In this document: in pieces, positions 1 to 15,700 of the stretch | Layout: every line of letters starts with the position of its first letter | Position numbering within the stretch: position 1 is the first letter of the stretch | DNA from: Leptodactylus fallax | Taxonomy: Eukaryota; Chordata; Amphibia; Anura; Leptodactylidae | DNA length: 64,000 bases | Reading direction: 5' to 3' | Assembly: GCA_947044405.1 (NCBI GenBank) | Contig: CAMRHE010000459.1 | Span: 186,001-250,000, forward strand | Translations under genes and position numbers: made by a program | The notes under the pieces: generated by a model | Database searches by the model: none | Told to the model about the DNA's origin: nothing | The model's input: the letters and a program-made list of their open reading frames with translations, nothing else

Positions 1-1578
1 TTCTGTCTGTATTCCTGTGTCATGTCCTACTGTATTCCTGTATCATGTCCTGTCTGTATTCCTGTGCCATGTCCTTCTGTCTGTATACCTGTGTCATGTC
101 CTTCTGTATACCTGTGTCATGTCCTGTCTGTATTCCTGTGTCATGTCCTTCTGTCTGTATACCTGTGTCATGTCCTTCTGTCTGTATACCTGTGTCATGT
201 CCTTCTGTCTGTATACCTGTGTCATGTCCTTCTGTATACCTGTGCCATGTCCTGTCTGTATGTCCGTGTCATGTCCTTCTGTCTGTATACCTGTGTCATG
301 TCCTTCTGTCTGTATACCTGTGTCATGTCCTGTCTGTATGTCCGTGTCATGTCCTTCTGTCTGTATTCCTGTATCATGTCCTGTCTGTATACTTGTGTCA
401 TGTCCTTCTGTCTGTATACCTGTGCCATGTCCTGTCTGTATACCTGTGTCATGTCCTGTCTGTATGTCCGTGTCATGTCCTTCTGTCTGTATTCCTGTAT
501 CATGTCCTGTCTGTATACCTGTGTCATGTCCTTCTGTCTGTATACCTGTGCCATGTCCTGTCTGTATGTCCGTGTCATGTCCTTCTGTCTGTATTCCTGT
601 ATCATGTCCTGTCTGTATACCTGTGTCATGTCCTGTCTGTATGTCCGTGTCATGTCCTTCTGTCTGTATTCCTGTGCCATGTCCTGTCTGTATACCTGTG
701 TCATGTCCTTCTGTCTGTATACCTGTGTCATGTCCTTCTGTCTGTATACCTGTGTCATGTCCTTCTGTCTGTATACCTGTGTCATGTCCTTCTGTCTGTA
801 TACCTGTGTCATGTCCTTCTGTCTGTATACCTGTGTCATGTCCTGTCTGTATGTCCGTGTCATGTCCTTCTGTCTGTATACCTGTGTCATGTCCTTCTGT
901 CTGTATACCTGTGTCATGTCCTGTCTGTATACCTGTGTCATGTCCTTCTGTCTGTATACCTGTGTCATGTCCTGTCTGTATGTCCGTGTCATGTCCTTCT
1001 GTCTGTATACCTGTGTCATGTCCTTCTGTCTGTATACCTGTGTCATGTCCTGTCTGTATACCTGTGTCATGTCCTTCTGTCTGTATACCTGTGTCATGTC
1101 CTTCTGTCTGTATTCCTGTGCCATGTCCTGTCTGTATACCTGTGTCATGTCCTTCTGTCTGTATACCTGTGTCATGTCCTGTCTGTATGTCCGTGTCATG
1201 TCCTTCTGTCTGTATACCTGTGTCATGTCCTTCTGTCTGTATACCTGTGTCATGTCCTGTCTGTATGTCCGTGTCATGTCCTTCTGTCTGTATACCTGTG
1301 TCATGTCCTTCTGTCTGTATACCTGTGTCATGTCCTGTCTGTATACCTGTGTCATGTCCTTCTGTCTGTATACCTGTGTCATGTCCTTCTGTCTGTATTC
1401 CTGTGCCATGTCCTGTCTGTATACCTGTGTCATGTCCTTCTGTCTGTATACCTGTGTCATGTCCTTCTGTCTGTATTCCTGTGCCATGTCCTGTCTGTAT
1501 ACCGGTATCATGTCCTGTCTGTATTTCTGTGTCATGTCCAGTCTGTATTCCTGTGTCATGTCCTTCTGTATGGACGCA
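1..1578. repeat. 24/27-bp minisatellite array
   Basis: The window opens inside a tandem array whose units carry TATACCTGTGTCATGTCC followed by either TGTCTG or TTCTGTCTG, giving alternating 24- and 27-bp units. A variant with TATGTCCGTGTCATG recurs at irregular intervals, as do TATTCCTGTATCATG variants, so the array is a mosaic of three or four unit types. Both unit lengths are multiples of three, which keeps all three plus frames and one minus frame open for about 1.5 kb; I do not regard these frames as coding. The array decays at about 1500-1630. Confidence 0.97.
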
Positions 1579-2689
1579 TGTCCTTTTGCTTGAATTCTTG
1601 TTTGTAGGGTCTTCTTCTGTCTGTATGCCTAAGTCTTGAGTATTAGTGGCTATAGGGCTCAGATTGGCCCACAGGTGAACATATGAATCCCCTAGCAGGC
1701 CCCTGAGCCAGGGTGGGCCCTCGGCACACTAGATTCCTTGTACTACATGCAGATAGACAGTATTCACCATCTTAACCAAGCTAAGCAACCATATAATAAG
1801 CTGGATAGATTATGTAAAATTCCCCAATTCATTAGTATAGTGACGCCTCAGGTGACCTAGGTAAGAGGCGGACAACCAGTATCCTTACACCCCAGGCCCC
1901 ATCTGGTCGGGGGTCTGAGGCCTACTGCTGTGTATCCCTGGCTCACAGCTGTAAGGGCCCTAGTCTATGGTAAGAGCCAGTCAGCAGACTACTTACAGGG
2001 CCCATAGGACAGAAACAAGGCAATAAGCGACTGCTAAAAACAAGGTGTGATGGTGGACAGGTAACATTTACATGTAGTACAATAGAGTTTACTGGGGGCC
2101 CTTAGACACCCCATTCCTACACTGGTGGCTACCTTATATCTTGGACATGGACCTGAATTCCATCCCCAGAATCTGAGCTATGTATCTTGGGCTTATGGTT
2201 CCTGCTATAACCTAGACCATTACATGTCCCGGCCTCAAGGCCTTCTCCGATGGACTTTTGGTTCAGTCCATTTCTCTGCTTCCTGTCCTAATGTCCAGAC
2301 CTGGCCTCTGCTATCTGTATGCCCCTGTGCTCTGTTACTGGTCCTGACCGCCCATTTGTTCATTCTCTGTGCATGTCTGCTAAGACCTTAGTCTGTATTC
2401 ACACTCTCTGCATTTGTCTCTTTCTTTGGTGTACTGAACAACACCAGGGCCACTCCAGGAGGTGTAGTGAATATTGGGGGGGATTAGACAATCCCCTTAC
2501 AAGTGGACTTAAGTCAAACCCATTTGGTCCCACACTGGGTCAATGGCCCAGAAGGTTGCAATGTGAAGATGTCTTCTGGATGATGGCTCTTTCTTCTCAA
2601 CGTCTTTGTCCTCAGATCCTCATAGCAGGATAGTTTCACATTTATTGGATCTGTTTATAAAATCCAATAGCAGACTTGTGGAAATGAAG
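1579..2689. other. Unique or old-repeat sequence, no gene recognised
   Basis: No protein family, RNA gene or recent transposon end is recognisable here. Short open frames (for example 2125-2391) have no family resemblance. The text looks like ordinary intergenic or old interspersed-repeat sequence. Confidence 0.5.
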
Positions 2690-2936
2690 GAATATTCGCA
2701 GATAGAGCGGCAATGACTTACTAGAGCCGGCAATTACATGTAACGAGTCACTAATTGGCTTCATTCTACAATTATCAGTAATCCCCGGAGCTACAGAAGG
2801 ACCTTCTCCTGGGACACCAGGCTTCTTATAAAGGACGAGGTAGAGGAGTCAGACGTGTAACACAGAAGAGCGCACGTATCATGTGACCTGGCTTCACGAC
2901 ACGTCGATAATGAGACTCCAGCCATTATCCATCTGG
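2690..2936 (+). promoter_or_regulatory. Candidate olfactory-receptor promoter and leader exon, copy 1
   Basis: This segment is homologous to 40490-40718: both contain CTTCTCCTGGGACACCAG, then within about 10 bases a TATA box (TATAAA at 2827-2832 here), and later a splice-donor-like GGGTACGT (exon end about 2936). Homeodomain-type cores lie upstream (CTAATTGG, CAATTATC), along with a weak Olf/Ebf-like TCCCCGGAG. Known OR genes have this architecture: homeodomain plus O/E sites, a TATA box and a short noncoding exon spliced to an intronless coding exon. That it drives the OR gene at 26876 is inferred from there being two paralogous ORs and two such promoters. Confidence 0.5.
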
Positions 2937-3944
2937 GTACGTGAATATTTACCAATGTTTTGTCCCCAGATGAGCTCAGTTAAAGGTGGAAAGAAATGAA
3001 TCTGTCAACAGATCCATCAACAAAGCCATCCATAGGGGTCGCAGCTACATCGGGCCCATAATCCAGGGGGGGCCACAGGTCATCCCCACCAATCTAGGAA
3101 TGGATAGACTTCTTTGATCTCCTTTCTGATTCCTTTGATGATCGCAGTCTGTACATTATGAATGTATTCTCCCTGCCCTCTGGTGCACCGGAGGGAAAAG
3201 ATTTATGATACACAGCCTTCTACTGTCAGAAAGGGGAACATTAGGCTTTTAATGTCAAAAGTAGCATTTGGGCAGCAGCAGGAGGGGGAGGCTGGGGCAA
3301 ATAAAGGGGCCCCGAAAGGGGATGGGAATGATGGGAAGTTTGTGTGCACAGACATGGGAATAAATCTTCAGTCTTCACATAGGATAGGGAATTGTAAATG
3401 CTGCTATAGGTACAGATGAGACGTGGCAGATGGGTGTGAGGAGAAGATGCTCAGGGGGCCAAAGTTGAGTTTTTGCATGAGGGCCCATAAAGCTTTAGTT
3501 GCGACCTTTGATCCATCCATTTCTATATTAATGTTGCCATGATTTACAGTCTGAGCTGCTTTTTTGAGGCAATGATTTAGCTCAGCCAGCACATAGATGG
3601 GGTATAAGGACATCAGGAGACTTCCAGAGAGGAGAGACGTGTGATAGAGATGATAGAGAGTGACGGAGAGTGGAGCCGGACATATCATCTCTGCAGCTCC
3701 GTCAGCCTGAGAAAGGAGATTGGACATATAAGTGCCATTTCTGAGAGGGTCTGAGGGGACCAAAGTCTTTGAGAGTTGACCCTGTTTCACCGCAGGACAG
3801 ACAGAGTTAGAGAATCTGGTGTTATTGGTACAATATTATCTCATTCGGGGCTTTATACTGCTGAAAACCATCACCCGGATCATCCCCACATCCATGAGGG
3901 AACTAACAATAAGATCTGCCCCTCCATTTTGTGTCTCCCGAGTC
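2937..3944. other. No gene recognised
   Basis: About 1 kb without a recognisable coding family. A 128-codon minus frame at 3404-3790 has no motif I can assign. If the leader exon ending at 2936 is real, this is intron. Confidence 0.4.
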
Positions 3945-4190
3945 TATTCCTGTACTCACCATCAAGGGCTCTTCCAAATTCCACCAGGCTCAAAAAAGCT
4001 GGAGACCAAAAGAAAGCGTCCCGGGGGGAACTTCTACCATTACCATCCGATACACTGCGGGCCCCCTCAGCTCTGCACCAGCCCTGGAGATGAGCTTGAG
4101 GATTTGGTTGAGTATAAGACCACTGCTAACAACACCTATTATTAATACTACTACTCCCAGCCTCCAGGTCCCTCCAACGGGTTGTTGCAA
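3945..4190. repeat. Dispersed repeat, diverged partner of 26330-26540
   Basis: Several blocks occur in the same order as at 26330-26540: ACCATCA(A)GGG, CTTCCAAA, ACCATC..TACACTG, GTTGGTTGAGT, and a closing ACTCCCA.CCTCCAG..CC followed by GGGTTG. The match is diverged and gapped, as expected of an old interspersed family. No coding capacity is seen. Confidence 0.5.
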
Positions 4191-4516
4191 ACATTAGTCA
4201 CCTGTCACCCAACCATGATATAAAATCACAACACCTGTGAAACTACAACTCCCAACATCGCTTGATAAATGATCAGAACACACAAGCAGAAAATGAAGGC
4301 TAGGGGTTTGGGGGGCAGTAAACCTCCGACCAGTCCCCTTTAGTTACTTACCATACTCCTGGCTCCTAAATATACAGTATGGATATCATGAGGGTAAGGG
4401 ACTCCGGCTTGGCACAGCCTCTGGGAGCCGGATAAGAGAGAGGCTCTGGGGACCCGGCCAATGGACTACATGGACAAACATTTATTTTAATATTGCTATG
4501 TAATATTAAATTTGTA
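4191..4516. other. No gene recognised; array follows
   Basis: Contains CTACAACTCCCAACAT, similar to a motif common in old vertebrate interspersed repeats, and otherwise nothing I can assign. Confidence 0.35.
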
Positions 4517-7500
4517 GTATGTCTGCACACACATTACATACATACACACACACACTGCACAGACATTACATACACACACACACTGCACAGACATTACATA
4601 CATACACACACTGCACAGACATTACATACATACACACACTGCACAGACATTACATACATACACACACTGAACAGACATTACATACATACACACACTGCAC
4701 ACACATTACATACATACCCATACTGCACACATATTACATACATACACACACTGCACAGACATTACATACATACACACACTGAACAGACATTACATACATA
4801 CACACACTGCACACACATTACATACATATCCATACTGCACACATATTACATACATACACACACTGCACAGACATTACATACATACACACACTGCACAGAC
4901 ATTACATACATACACACAGCACAGACATTACATACATACACACACTGCACAGACATTACATACATACACACAGCACAGACATTACATACATACACACACT
5001 GCACAGACATTACATACATACACACACAGCACACACATTACATACATACCCACACTGTACAGACATTAAATACATACACACACTGCACAGACATTACATA
5101 CATACCCATACTGCACACACATTACATACATACACACACTGCACACACATTACATACATACCCATACTGCACACACATTACATACATACACACACTGCAC
5201 AGACATTACATACATACACACTGCACACACATTACATACATACCCATACTGCACACACATTACATACATACACACACAGCACAGACATTAGATACATACA
5301 GACACTGCACACACATTACATACATCGCACACACATTACATACATACACACACTGCACACACATTACATACATACACACACTGCACAGACATTACATACA
5401 TACACACACTGCACACACATTACATACATACCCCCACACACACATTACATACATACACACACTGCACAGACATTACATACATACACACACAGCACACACA
5501 TTACATACATACCCATACTGCACACACATTACATACATACACACACTGCACAGACATTACATACATACACACTGCACACACATTACATACATACCCATAC
5601 TGCACAGACATTACATACATACACACACTGAACAGACATTACATACATACCCACACTGCACAGACATTACATACATACATACACACACTGCACACACATT
5701 ACATACATACACACACTGCACAGACATTACATACATACACACACAGCACAGACATTACATACATACACACACTGCACAGACATTACATACATACACACAC
5801 TGCACACACATTACATACATACCCATACTGCACACACATTACATACATACACACACTGTACAGACATTACATACATACCCATACTGCACACACATTACAT
5901 ACATACACACACTGCACAGACATTACATCACATACACACTGCACACACATTACATACATACCCATACTGCACAGACATTACATACATACACACACTGAAC
6001 AGACATTACATACATACCCCCACACACTGCACAGACATTACATACATACATACACACACTGCACACACATTACATACATACACACACTGCACAGACATTA
6101 CATACATACACACACAGCACAGACATTACATACATACACACACTGCACAGACATTACATACATACACACACTGCACACACATTACATACATACCCATACT
6201 GCACACACATTACATACATACACACACTGCACAGACATTACATACATACACACACTGCACACACATTACATACATACACACACAGCACAGACATTACATA
6301 CACACACACACTGCACAGACATTACATACATACACACACTGCACAGACATTACATACATACACACACTGCACAGACATTACATACATACCCATACTGCAC
6401 ACACATTACATACATACACACACTGCACAGACATTACATAACATCCCCATACTGCACACACATTACATACATACACACACTGCACACACATTACATACAT
6501 ACCCATACTGCACACACATTACATACATACCCACACTGTACAGACATTACATACATACACACACTGCACATACATTACATACATACACACACTGCACACA
6601 CATTACATACATACACACACTGCACAGACATTACATACATACAAACACTGCACAGACATTACATACATACACACTGCACACACATTACATACATACCCAT
6701 ACTGCACACACATTAAATACATACACACACTGAACATACATTACATACATACACACTGCACACACATTACATACATACCCATACTGCACACACATTACAT
6801 ACATACACACACTGCACAGACATTACATACATACACACACTGCACAGACATTACATACATACAGACACTGCACAGACATTACATACATACCCATACTGCA
6901 CACACATTACATACATACACACACTGCACACACATTACATACACACACTTTACAGACATTACATACATACACACACAGCACACACATTACATACGTACAC
7001 ACACAGCACAGACATTACATACATACACACACTGCACACACATTACATACATACACACACTGCACACACATTACATACATACACACACTGCACAGACATT
7101 ACATACATACACACACTGAACAGACATTACATACATACACACACTGCACAGACATTACATACATACCCATACTGCACACACATTACATACATACACACAC
7201 TGCACACACACATTACATACACACACTTTACAGACATTACATACATACACACACAGCACACACATTACATACATACACACATACTGCACACACATTACAT
7301 ACATACACACACAGCACACACACACACTCCCACATACATACACACACTGCACAGACATTACATACATACACACACTGCACAGACATTACATACATACACA
7401 CACAGCACACACATTACATACATACACACACTGCACAGACATTACATACATACCCACACTGCACACACATTACATACATACACACACTGCACACACATTA

Positions 7501-8100
7501 CATACATACACACACTTCACAGACATTACATACATACACACACAGCACACACATTACATACATACACACACCGCACACACATTACATACATCACACACAC
7601 AGCACACACATTACATACATACACACACACATTACATACATACACACACTGCACAGACATTACATACATACACACACCACACACATTACATACACACACA
7701 CACACATTACATACAACATCACACACACTGCACACACATTACATACATACCCACACTGCACACATATTACATACATACACACACTGCACAGACATTACAT
7801 ACATACACACACTGAACAGACATTACATACATACACACACTGCACACACATTACATACATACCCACACTGCACACATATTACATACATACACACACCACA
7901 GACATTACATACATTACACACACTACACACACTGCACACACATTACATACATACACACACTGCACAGACATTACATACATACACACACTGCACACACATT
8001 ACATACATACACACACTGCACAGACATTACATACATACACACAGCACAGACATTACATACATACACACACTGCACAGACATTACATACATACACACACCA
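4517..8100. repeat. 28-bp CA-rich satellite, left block
   Basis: Roughly 125 tandem copies of a 28-bp unit built from ACATTACATACATACACA and a CACTGCACAGA or CACTGCACACA segment. Unit variants (CCCATACTG, CACAGCACAG, shortened CACACTTTACAG) are interspersed. The strand is almost entirely A, C and T, with long alternating purine-pyrimidine stretches. Since 28 is not a multiple of three, open frames run through three units and show a 28-residue period; they are not genes. The array continues at 9743 after the Tc1-like insertion. Confidence 0.97.
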
Positions 8101-9742
8101 CACACATATGAAAAATATAGACACACCCTATTAATCTTAATCATTTTTAGTTCTAAATATTTGGGTGTTTGCAACAGCCATTTCAATTTGATATATCTAA
8201 TAACTGATGGACACAGTAATATTTCAGGATTGAAATGAGGTTTATTGTACTAACAGAAAATGTGCAATATGCATTAAACCAAAATTTGACCGGTGCAAAA
8301 GTATGGGCACCTCAACAGAAAAGTGACATTAATATTTAGTAGATCCTCCTTTTGCAAAAATAACAGCCTCTAGTCGCTTCCTGTAGCTTTTAATCAGTTC
8401 CTGGATCCTGGATGAAGGTATTTTTGACCATTCCTCTTTACAAAACAATTCCAGTTCAGGTAAGTTTGATGGTCGCCGAGCATGGACAGCCCGCTTCAAA
8501 TGATCCCACAGATGTTCAATGATATTCAGGTCTGGGGACTGGGATGGCCATTCCAGAACATTGTAATTGTTCCTCTGCATGAATGCCTGAGTAGATTTGG
8601 ATCATTGTCTTGCTGAAATATCCATCCCCGGCGTAACTTCAAATTCGTCACTGATTCTTGTACATTATTCTCAAGAATCTGCTGATACTGAGTTGAATCC
8701 ATGCGACCCTCAACTTTAACAAGATTCCCGGTGCCGGCATTGGCCACACAGCCCCAAAGTATGATGGAACCTCCACCAAATTTTACAGTGGGTAGCAAGT
8801 GTTTTTCTTGGAATGCTGTGTTTTTGGGACGCCATGCATACACGCTTTTTGTATGACCAAACAACTCAATCTTTGTTTCATCAGTCCACAGGACCTTCTT
8901 CCAAAATGAAGCTGGCTTGTCCAAATGTGCTTTTGCATACCTCAGGCGACTCTGTTTGTGGCGTGCTTTCAGAAACGGCTTCTTTCGCATCACTCTCCCA
9001 TACAGCTTCTCCTTGTGCAAAGTGTGCTGTATTGTTGACCGATGCACAGTGACACCATCTGCAGCAAGATGATGCTGCAGCTCTTTGGAGGTGGTCTGTG
9101 GATTGTCCTTGACTGTTCTCACCATTCTTCTTCTCTGCCTTTCTGATATTTTTCTTGGCCTGCCACTTCTGGGCATAACAAGAACTGTCCCTGTGGTCTT
9201 CCATTTCCTTACTATGTTCCTCACAGTGGAAACTGACAGGTTAAATCTCTGAGACAACTTTTTGTATCCTTCCCCCTGAACAACTATGTTGAACAATCTT
9301 TGTTTTCAGATCATTTGAGAGTTGTTTTGAGGATCCCATGATGCCACTCTTCAGAGGAGATTCAAATAGGAGAACAACTTGCAATTGGCCACCTTAAATA
9401 CCTTTTCTCATGATTGGATACACCCTGGCTATGAAGTACACACAAGCTCAGTGAGGTTACAAAACCAATTTTGTGCTTCAGTAAATCAGTAAAAAGTAGT
9501 TAGGAGTATTCAAATCAATAAAATTATAAGGGTACCCAAACTTTTGCACGGGACAAATTTTGGTTCAATGTATATTGCACATTTTCTGTCAGTACAATAA
9601 ACCTCATTTCAATCCTGAAATATTACTGTGTCCATCAGTTATTAGATATATCAAATTGAAATGACTGTTGCAAACACGCAAATATTTAGAACTAAAAATG
9701 ATTAAGATTAATATGGGGTGCCCAAACTTTTTCATATGACTG
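8101..9742 (-). mobile_element. Tc1-like DNA transposon, copy 1
   Basis: A 1.64-kb element with terminal inverted repeats of about 210 bp, transposase on the minus strand, inserted in the 28-bp satellite. The right end is canonical (CATATGACTG then TA at 9743-9744). The left end should mirror it but reads CACACATATGAAAAATA, and the flanking TA is lost, so the outermost bases have drifted toward the surrounding CA repeat. It is highly similar along its length to the copy at 37447-39082, which lies in the opposite orientation. Confidence 0.95.
8329..9339 (-). pseudogene. Tc1-like transposase, broken by two frameshifts
   Basis: Reading the minus strand from an ATG at 9339, the frame starts MGSSKQLSNDLK, as in copy 2. 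One extra G in a G run near 9273 shifts it; the open frame resumes at about 9296. It then carries the paired-like helix-turn-helix DNA-binding region (RFNLSVSTVRNIVRKWK), the GRPRKIS linker and the catalytic core with the first Asp in LWTDETK. A second shift just after QQDNDP moves the last catalytic Glu (DLNIIEHLWDHLKR) and the C-terminus into another frame (8329-8580). The family cuts and pastes at TA sites with a DD34E triad. Copy 2 shares the second lesion; the first is private to this copy. Non-functional. Confidence 0.93.
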
Positions 9743-12700
9743 TACATACACACACAGCACACACATTACATACATACCCACACTGTACAGACATTACATA
9801 CATACACACACTGCACAGACATTACATACATACACATACTGCACACACATTACATACATACACACACTGCACACACATTACATACATACACACATACTAC
9901 ACACACATTACATACATACACACACTGCACAGACATTACATACACATACACACTGCACACACATTACATACATACACACACTGCACACACATTACATACA
10001 TACACACACAGCACAGACATTAGATACATACACACACTGCACACACATTACATACATACACACACACACATTACATACATACACACACACACGCACACAC
10101 ATTACATACATACACACACTGCACAGACATTACATACATACACACACTGCACACACATTACATACATACACACACCACCCACACACACATTACACACATA
10201 CATACACACACTGCACAGACATTATATACATACACACACTGCACAGACATTACATACATACACACACTGCACACACATTACATACATACCCCCACACACA
10301 CACACATTACATACATACACGCACTGCACAGACATTACATACATACACACACAGCACACACATTACATACATACACACACTGCACACACATTACATACAT
10401 ACACACACTGCACAGACATTACATACATACACACACTGCACACACATTACATACATACCCATACTGCACAGACATTACATACATACACACACTGAACAGA
10501 CATTACATACATACCCACACCACACAGACATTACATACATACACACACTCACACACACTCACACACACCGCACACACATTACATACATACACACACTGCA
10601 CAGACATTACACACATACACACACAGCACAGACATTACATACATACACACACTGCACAGACATTACATACATACACACACTGCACACACATTACATACAT
10701 ACCCACACTGCACACACATTACATACATACACACACTGCACAGACATTACATACATACACACACTGCACACACATTACATACATACACACACAGCACAGA
10801 CATTACATACACACACACACTGCACAGACATTACATACATACACACACTGCACAGACATTACATACATACACACACTGCACAGACATTACATACATACCC
10901 ACACTGCACACACATTACATACATACACACACTGCACAGACATTACATACATACCCACACTGCACACACATTACATACATACACACACTGCACAGACATT
11001 ACATACATACACACACTGCACAGACATTACATACATACACACACTGCACACACATTACATACATACCCACACTGCACACACATTACATACATACCCACAC
11101 TGCACAGACATTACATACATACACACACTGCACATACATTACATACATACACACACTGCACACACATTACATACATACACACACTGCACAGACATTACAT
11201 ACATACAAACACTGCACAGACATTACATACATACACACTGCACACACATTACATACATACCCACACTGCACACACATTACATACATACACACACTGCACA
11301 TACATTACATACATACACACACTGCACACACATTACATACATACCCACACTGCAAACACATTACATACATACACACACTGCACAGACATTACATACATAC
11401 ACACACTGCACAGACATTACATACATACAGACACTGCACAGACATTACATACATACCCACACTGCACACACATTACATCACATACACACACTGCACACAC
11501 ATTACATACACACACTTCACAGACATTACATACATACACACACAGCACACACATTACATACGTACACACACAGCACAGACATTACATACATACACACACT
11601 GCACACACATTACATACATACACACACTGCACACACATTACATACATACACACACTGCACAGACATTACATACATACACACACTCACACAGACATTACAT
11701 ACATACACACACTGCACAGACATTACATACATACCCATACTGCACACACATTACATACATACACACACTGCACACACATTACATACACACACCCTTACAG
11801 ACATTACATACACACACACACACACACACACATTATACATACCCACACCGCACACACATTACATACATACACACACAGCACACACATTACATACATACAC
11901 ACACTGCACAGACATTACATACATACATACACTGCACAGACATTACATACATACACACACTGCACAGACATTACATACATACACACACTGCACATACATT
12001 ACATACATACACACACTGCACACACATTCCATACATACACACACTGCACAGACATTACATACATACAAACACTGCACAGACATTACATACATACACACTG
12101 CACACACATTACATACATACCCATACTGCACACACATTACATACATACACACACTGAACATACATTACATGCATACACACTGCACACACATTACATACAT
12201 ACCCATACTGCACACACATTACATACATACACACACTGCACAGACATTACATACATACCCATACTGCACACACATTACATACACACACACAGCACACACA
12301 TTATATACACACACTTTACAGACATTACATCCACACATACACACACAGCACACACACACTTACATACGTACTACACACACAGCACAGACATTACATACAT
12401 ACACACACTGCACACACATTACATACATACACACACTGCACACACATTACAAACATACACACACTGCACAGACATTACATACATACACACACTGAACAGA
12501 CATTACATACATACACACACTGCACAGACATTACATACATACCCATACTGCACACACATTACATACATACACACACTGCACACACATTACATACACACAC
12601 TTTACAGACATTACATACATACACACACAGCACACACATTACATACATACACACACAGCACAGACATTACATACATACACACAGTGCACACACATTACAT

Positions 12701-15700
12701 ACATACACACACTGCACACACATTACATACATACACACACTGCACAGACATTACATACATACACACACTGATCAGACATTACATACATACACACACTGCA
12801 CAGACATTACATACATACACACACTGCACACACATTACATATATACCCCCACACACACACATTACACACATACCTACACTGCACAAACATTACATACACA
12901 CACACTGCACAGACATTACATACATACACACACAGCACAGACATTACATACATACAAACACTGCACAGACATTACATACATACCCATACTGCATACACAT
13001 TACATACATACATACACACACAGCACAGACATTAGATACATACACACACAGCAAAGACATTACATACATACACACACTGCACAGACATTACATACATACA
13101 CACACTGCACAGACATTACATACATACCCCCACTGCACACACATTACATACATACATACACACACAGCACAGACATTAGATACATACACACACTGCACAC
13201 ACATTACATACATACACACACTGCACAGACATTACATACATACACCCCCACACACATTACATACATACACACACAGCACAGACATTACATACATACACAC
13301 ACTGCACAGACATTACATACATACCCATACTGCATACACATTACATACATACATACACACACAGCACAGACATTAGATACATACACACACAGCACAGACA
13401 TTACATACATACACACACTGCACATACATTACATACATACACACACTGCACAGACATTACATACATACCCCCACTGCACACACATTACATACATACACAC
13501 ACAGCACAGACATTAGATACATACACACACTGCACACACATTACATACATACACACACTGCACAGACATTACATACATACACACACTGCACACACATTAC
13601 ATGCATACACACACTGCACAAACATTACATAACATACACACACTGCACAGACATTACATACATACCCCCCCACACACACACATTACATACATACACACAC
13701 TGCACACACATTACATACATACACACACTGCACACACATTACATGCATACACACACTGCACAAACATTACATACATACACACACTGCACAGACATTACAT
13801 CACATACCCCCACACACATTACATACATACACACACAGCACAGACATTACATACATACACACACTGCACAGACATTACATACATACACACACTGCACAGA
13901 CATTACATACATACACACACTGCACAGACATTACATACATACCCCCACACACACACATTACATACATACACACACAGCACAGACATTACATGCATACACA
14001 CACTGCACAAACATTACATACATACACACACACAGCACACACAATACATACATACACACACAGCACAGACATTACATACACACACACACTGCACAGACAT
14101 TACATACATACACACACTGCACACACATTACATACATACACACACTGCACAGACATTACATACATACACACACTACAACAACACACACACACACATTACA
14201 TACATCACACACACAGCACAGACATTACATACATACACACACTGCACACACACATCTACATACATACACACACTACACACACACATTACATACATACACA
14301 CACACCACACACACATATCACAACATACATACACACACAGCACAGACATTACATACATACACACACTGCACAGACATTACATACATACCCCCACACACAT
14401 TACATACATACACACACAGCACAGACATTACATACATACACACACTGCACACACATAAACACATACATACATACACACACTGCACACACATTACATACAT
14501 ACACACACAGCACACACATTACATACATACACACACAACACACACATTACACACATACATACACACACTGCACACACATTACATACATACACACACTGCA
14601 CAACACATTACATACATACACACACTGCACACACATTACATACATACACACACACACACACATTACATACATACACACACTGCACACACACACACACACA
14701 CAACATACATACATACACACACTGCACACACATTACATACATACACACACTGCACAGACATACATACATATATACACCCCACACACATAACACCACATAC
14801 ATACACACACAGCACACACATTATATACATACATACACAGCACACACATTACATACATACACACACTGCACAGACATCACCCCACACACACATACATACA
14901 TACACACCCCACACACATTACATACATACACACACAGCACAGACATTACATACATACACACACTGAACAGACATTACATACATACACACACTCCCCGCAC
15001 AGACATTACATACATACACACACAGCACAGACATTACATACATACACACACACAGCATAGACATTACATACATACCCACACACACACACATTACATACAT
15101 ACACACACTGCACACACATTACATACATACACACACTGCACACACATTACATACATACACACACTGCACAGACATTACATACATACACACACTGCACAGA
15201 CATTACATACATACACACACTGCACACACATTACATACATACACACACTGCACACACATTACATACATAGACACACTGCACAGACATTACATAGATACAC
15301 ACACTGCACAGACATTACATACATACCCCCACACACATTACATACATACACACACTGCATACACATTACATACATACCCATACTGCACACACATTACATA
15401 CATATACACACTGCACACACATTACATACATACACACACGCACACACATTACATACATACACACACACGCACACACATTACATACATACACACACTGCAC
15501 ACACATTACATACATACACACACAGCACACACATTACATACATACACACACTGCACAGACATTACATACATACCCACACTGCACACACATTACATATATA
15601 CCCATACTGCACAGACATTACATACATACACACACTGCACACACATTACATACATATACACACTGCACACACATCTACATACATACACACACTGCACACA

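Noticed and set aside
1..1578. Possible CRISPR array
   Set aside because: Units are contiguous with no unique spacers, and the host is a vertebrate.
17..1639. Cys-rich 540-codon frame resembling keratin-associated or metallothionein-like protein
   Set aside because: All three plus frames and one minus frame are open over the same 24/27-bp array; composition follows the repeat.
3404..3790. 128-codon minus frame with a hydrophobic stretch
   Set aside because: No family motif, no splice or promoter context; length compatible with chance.
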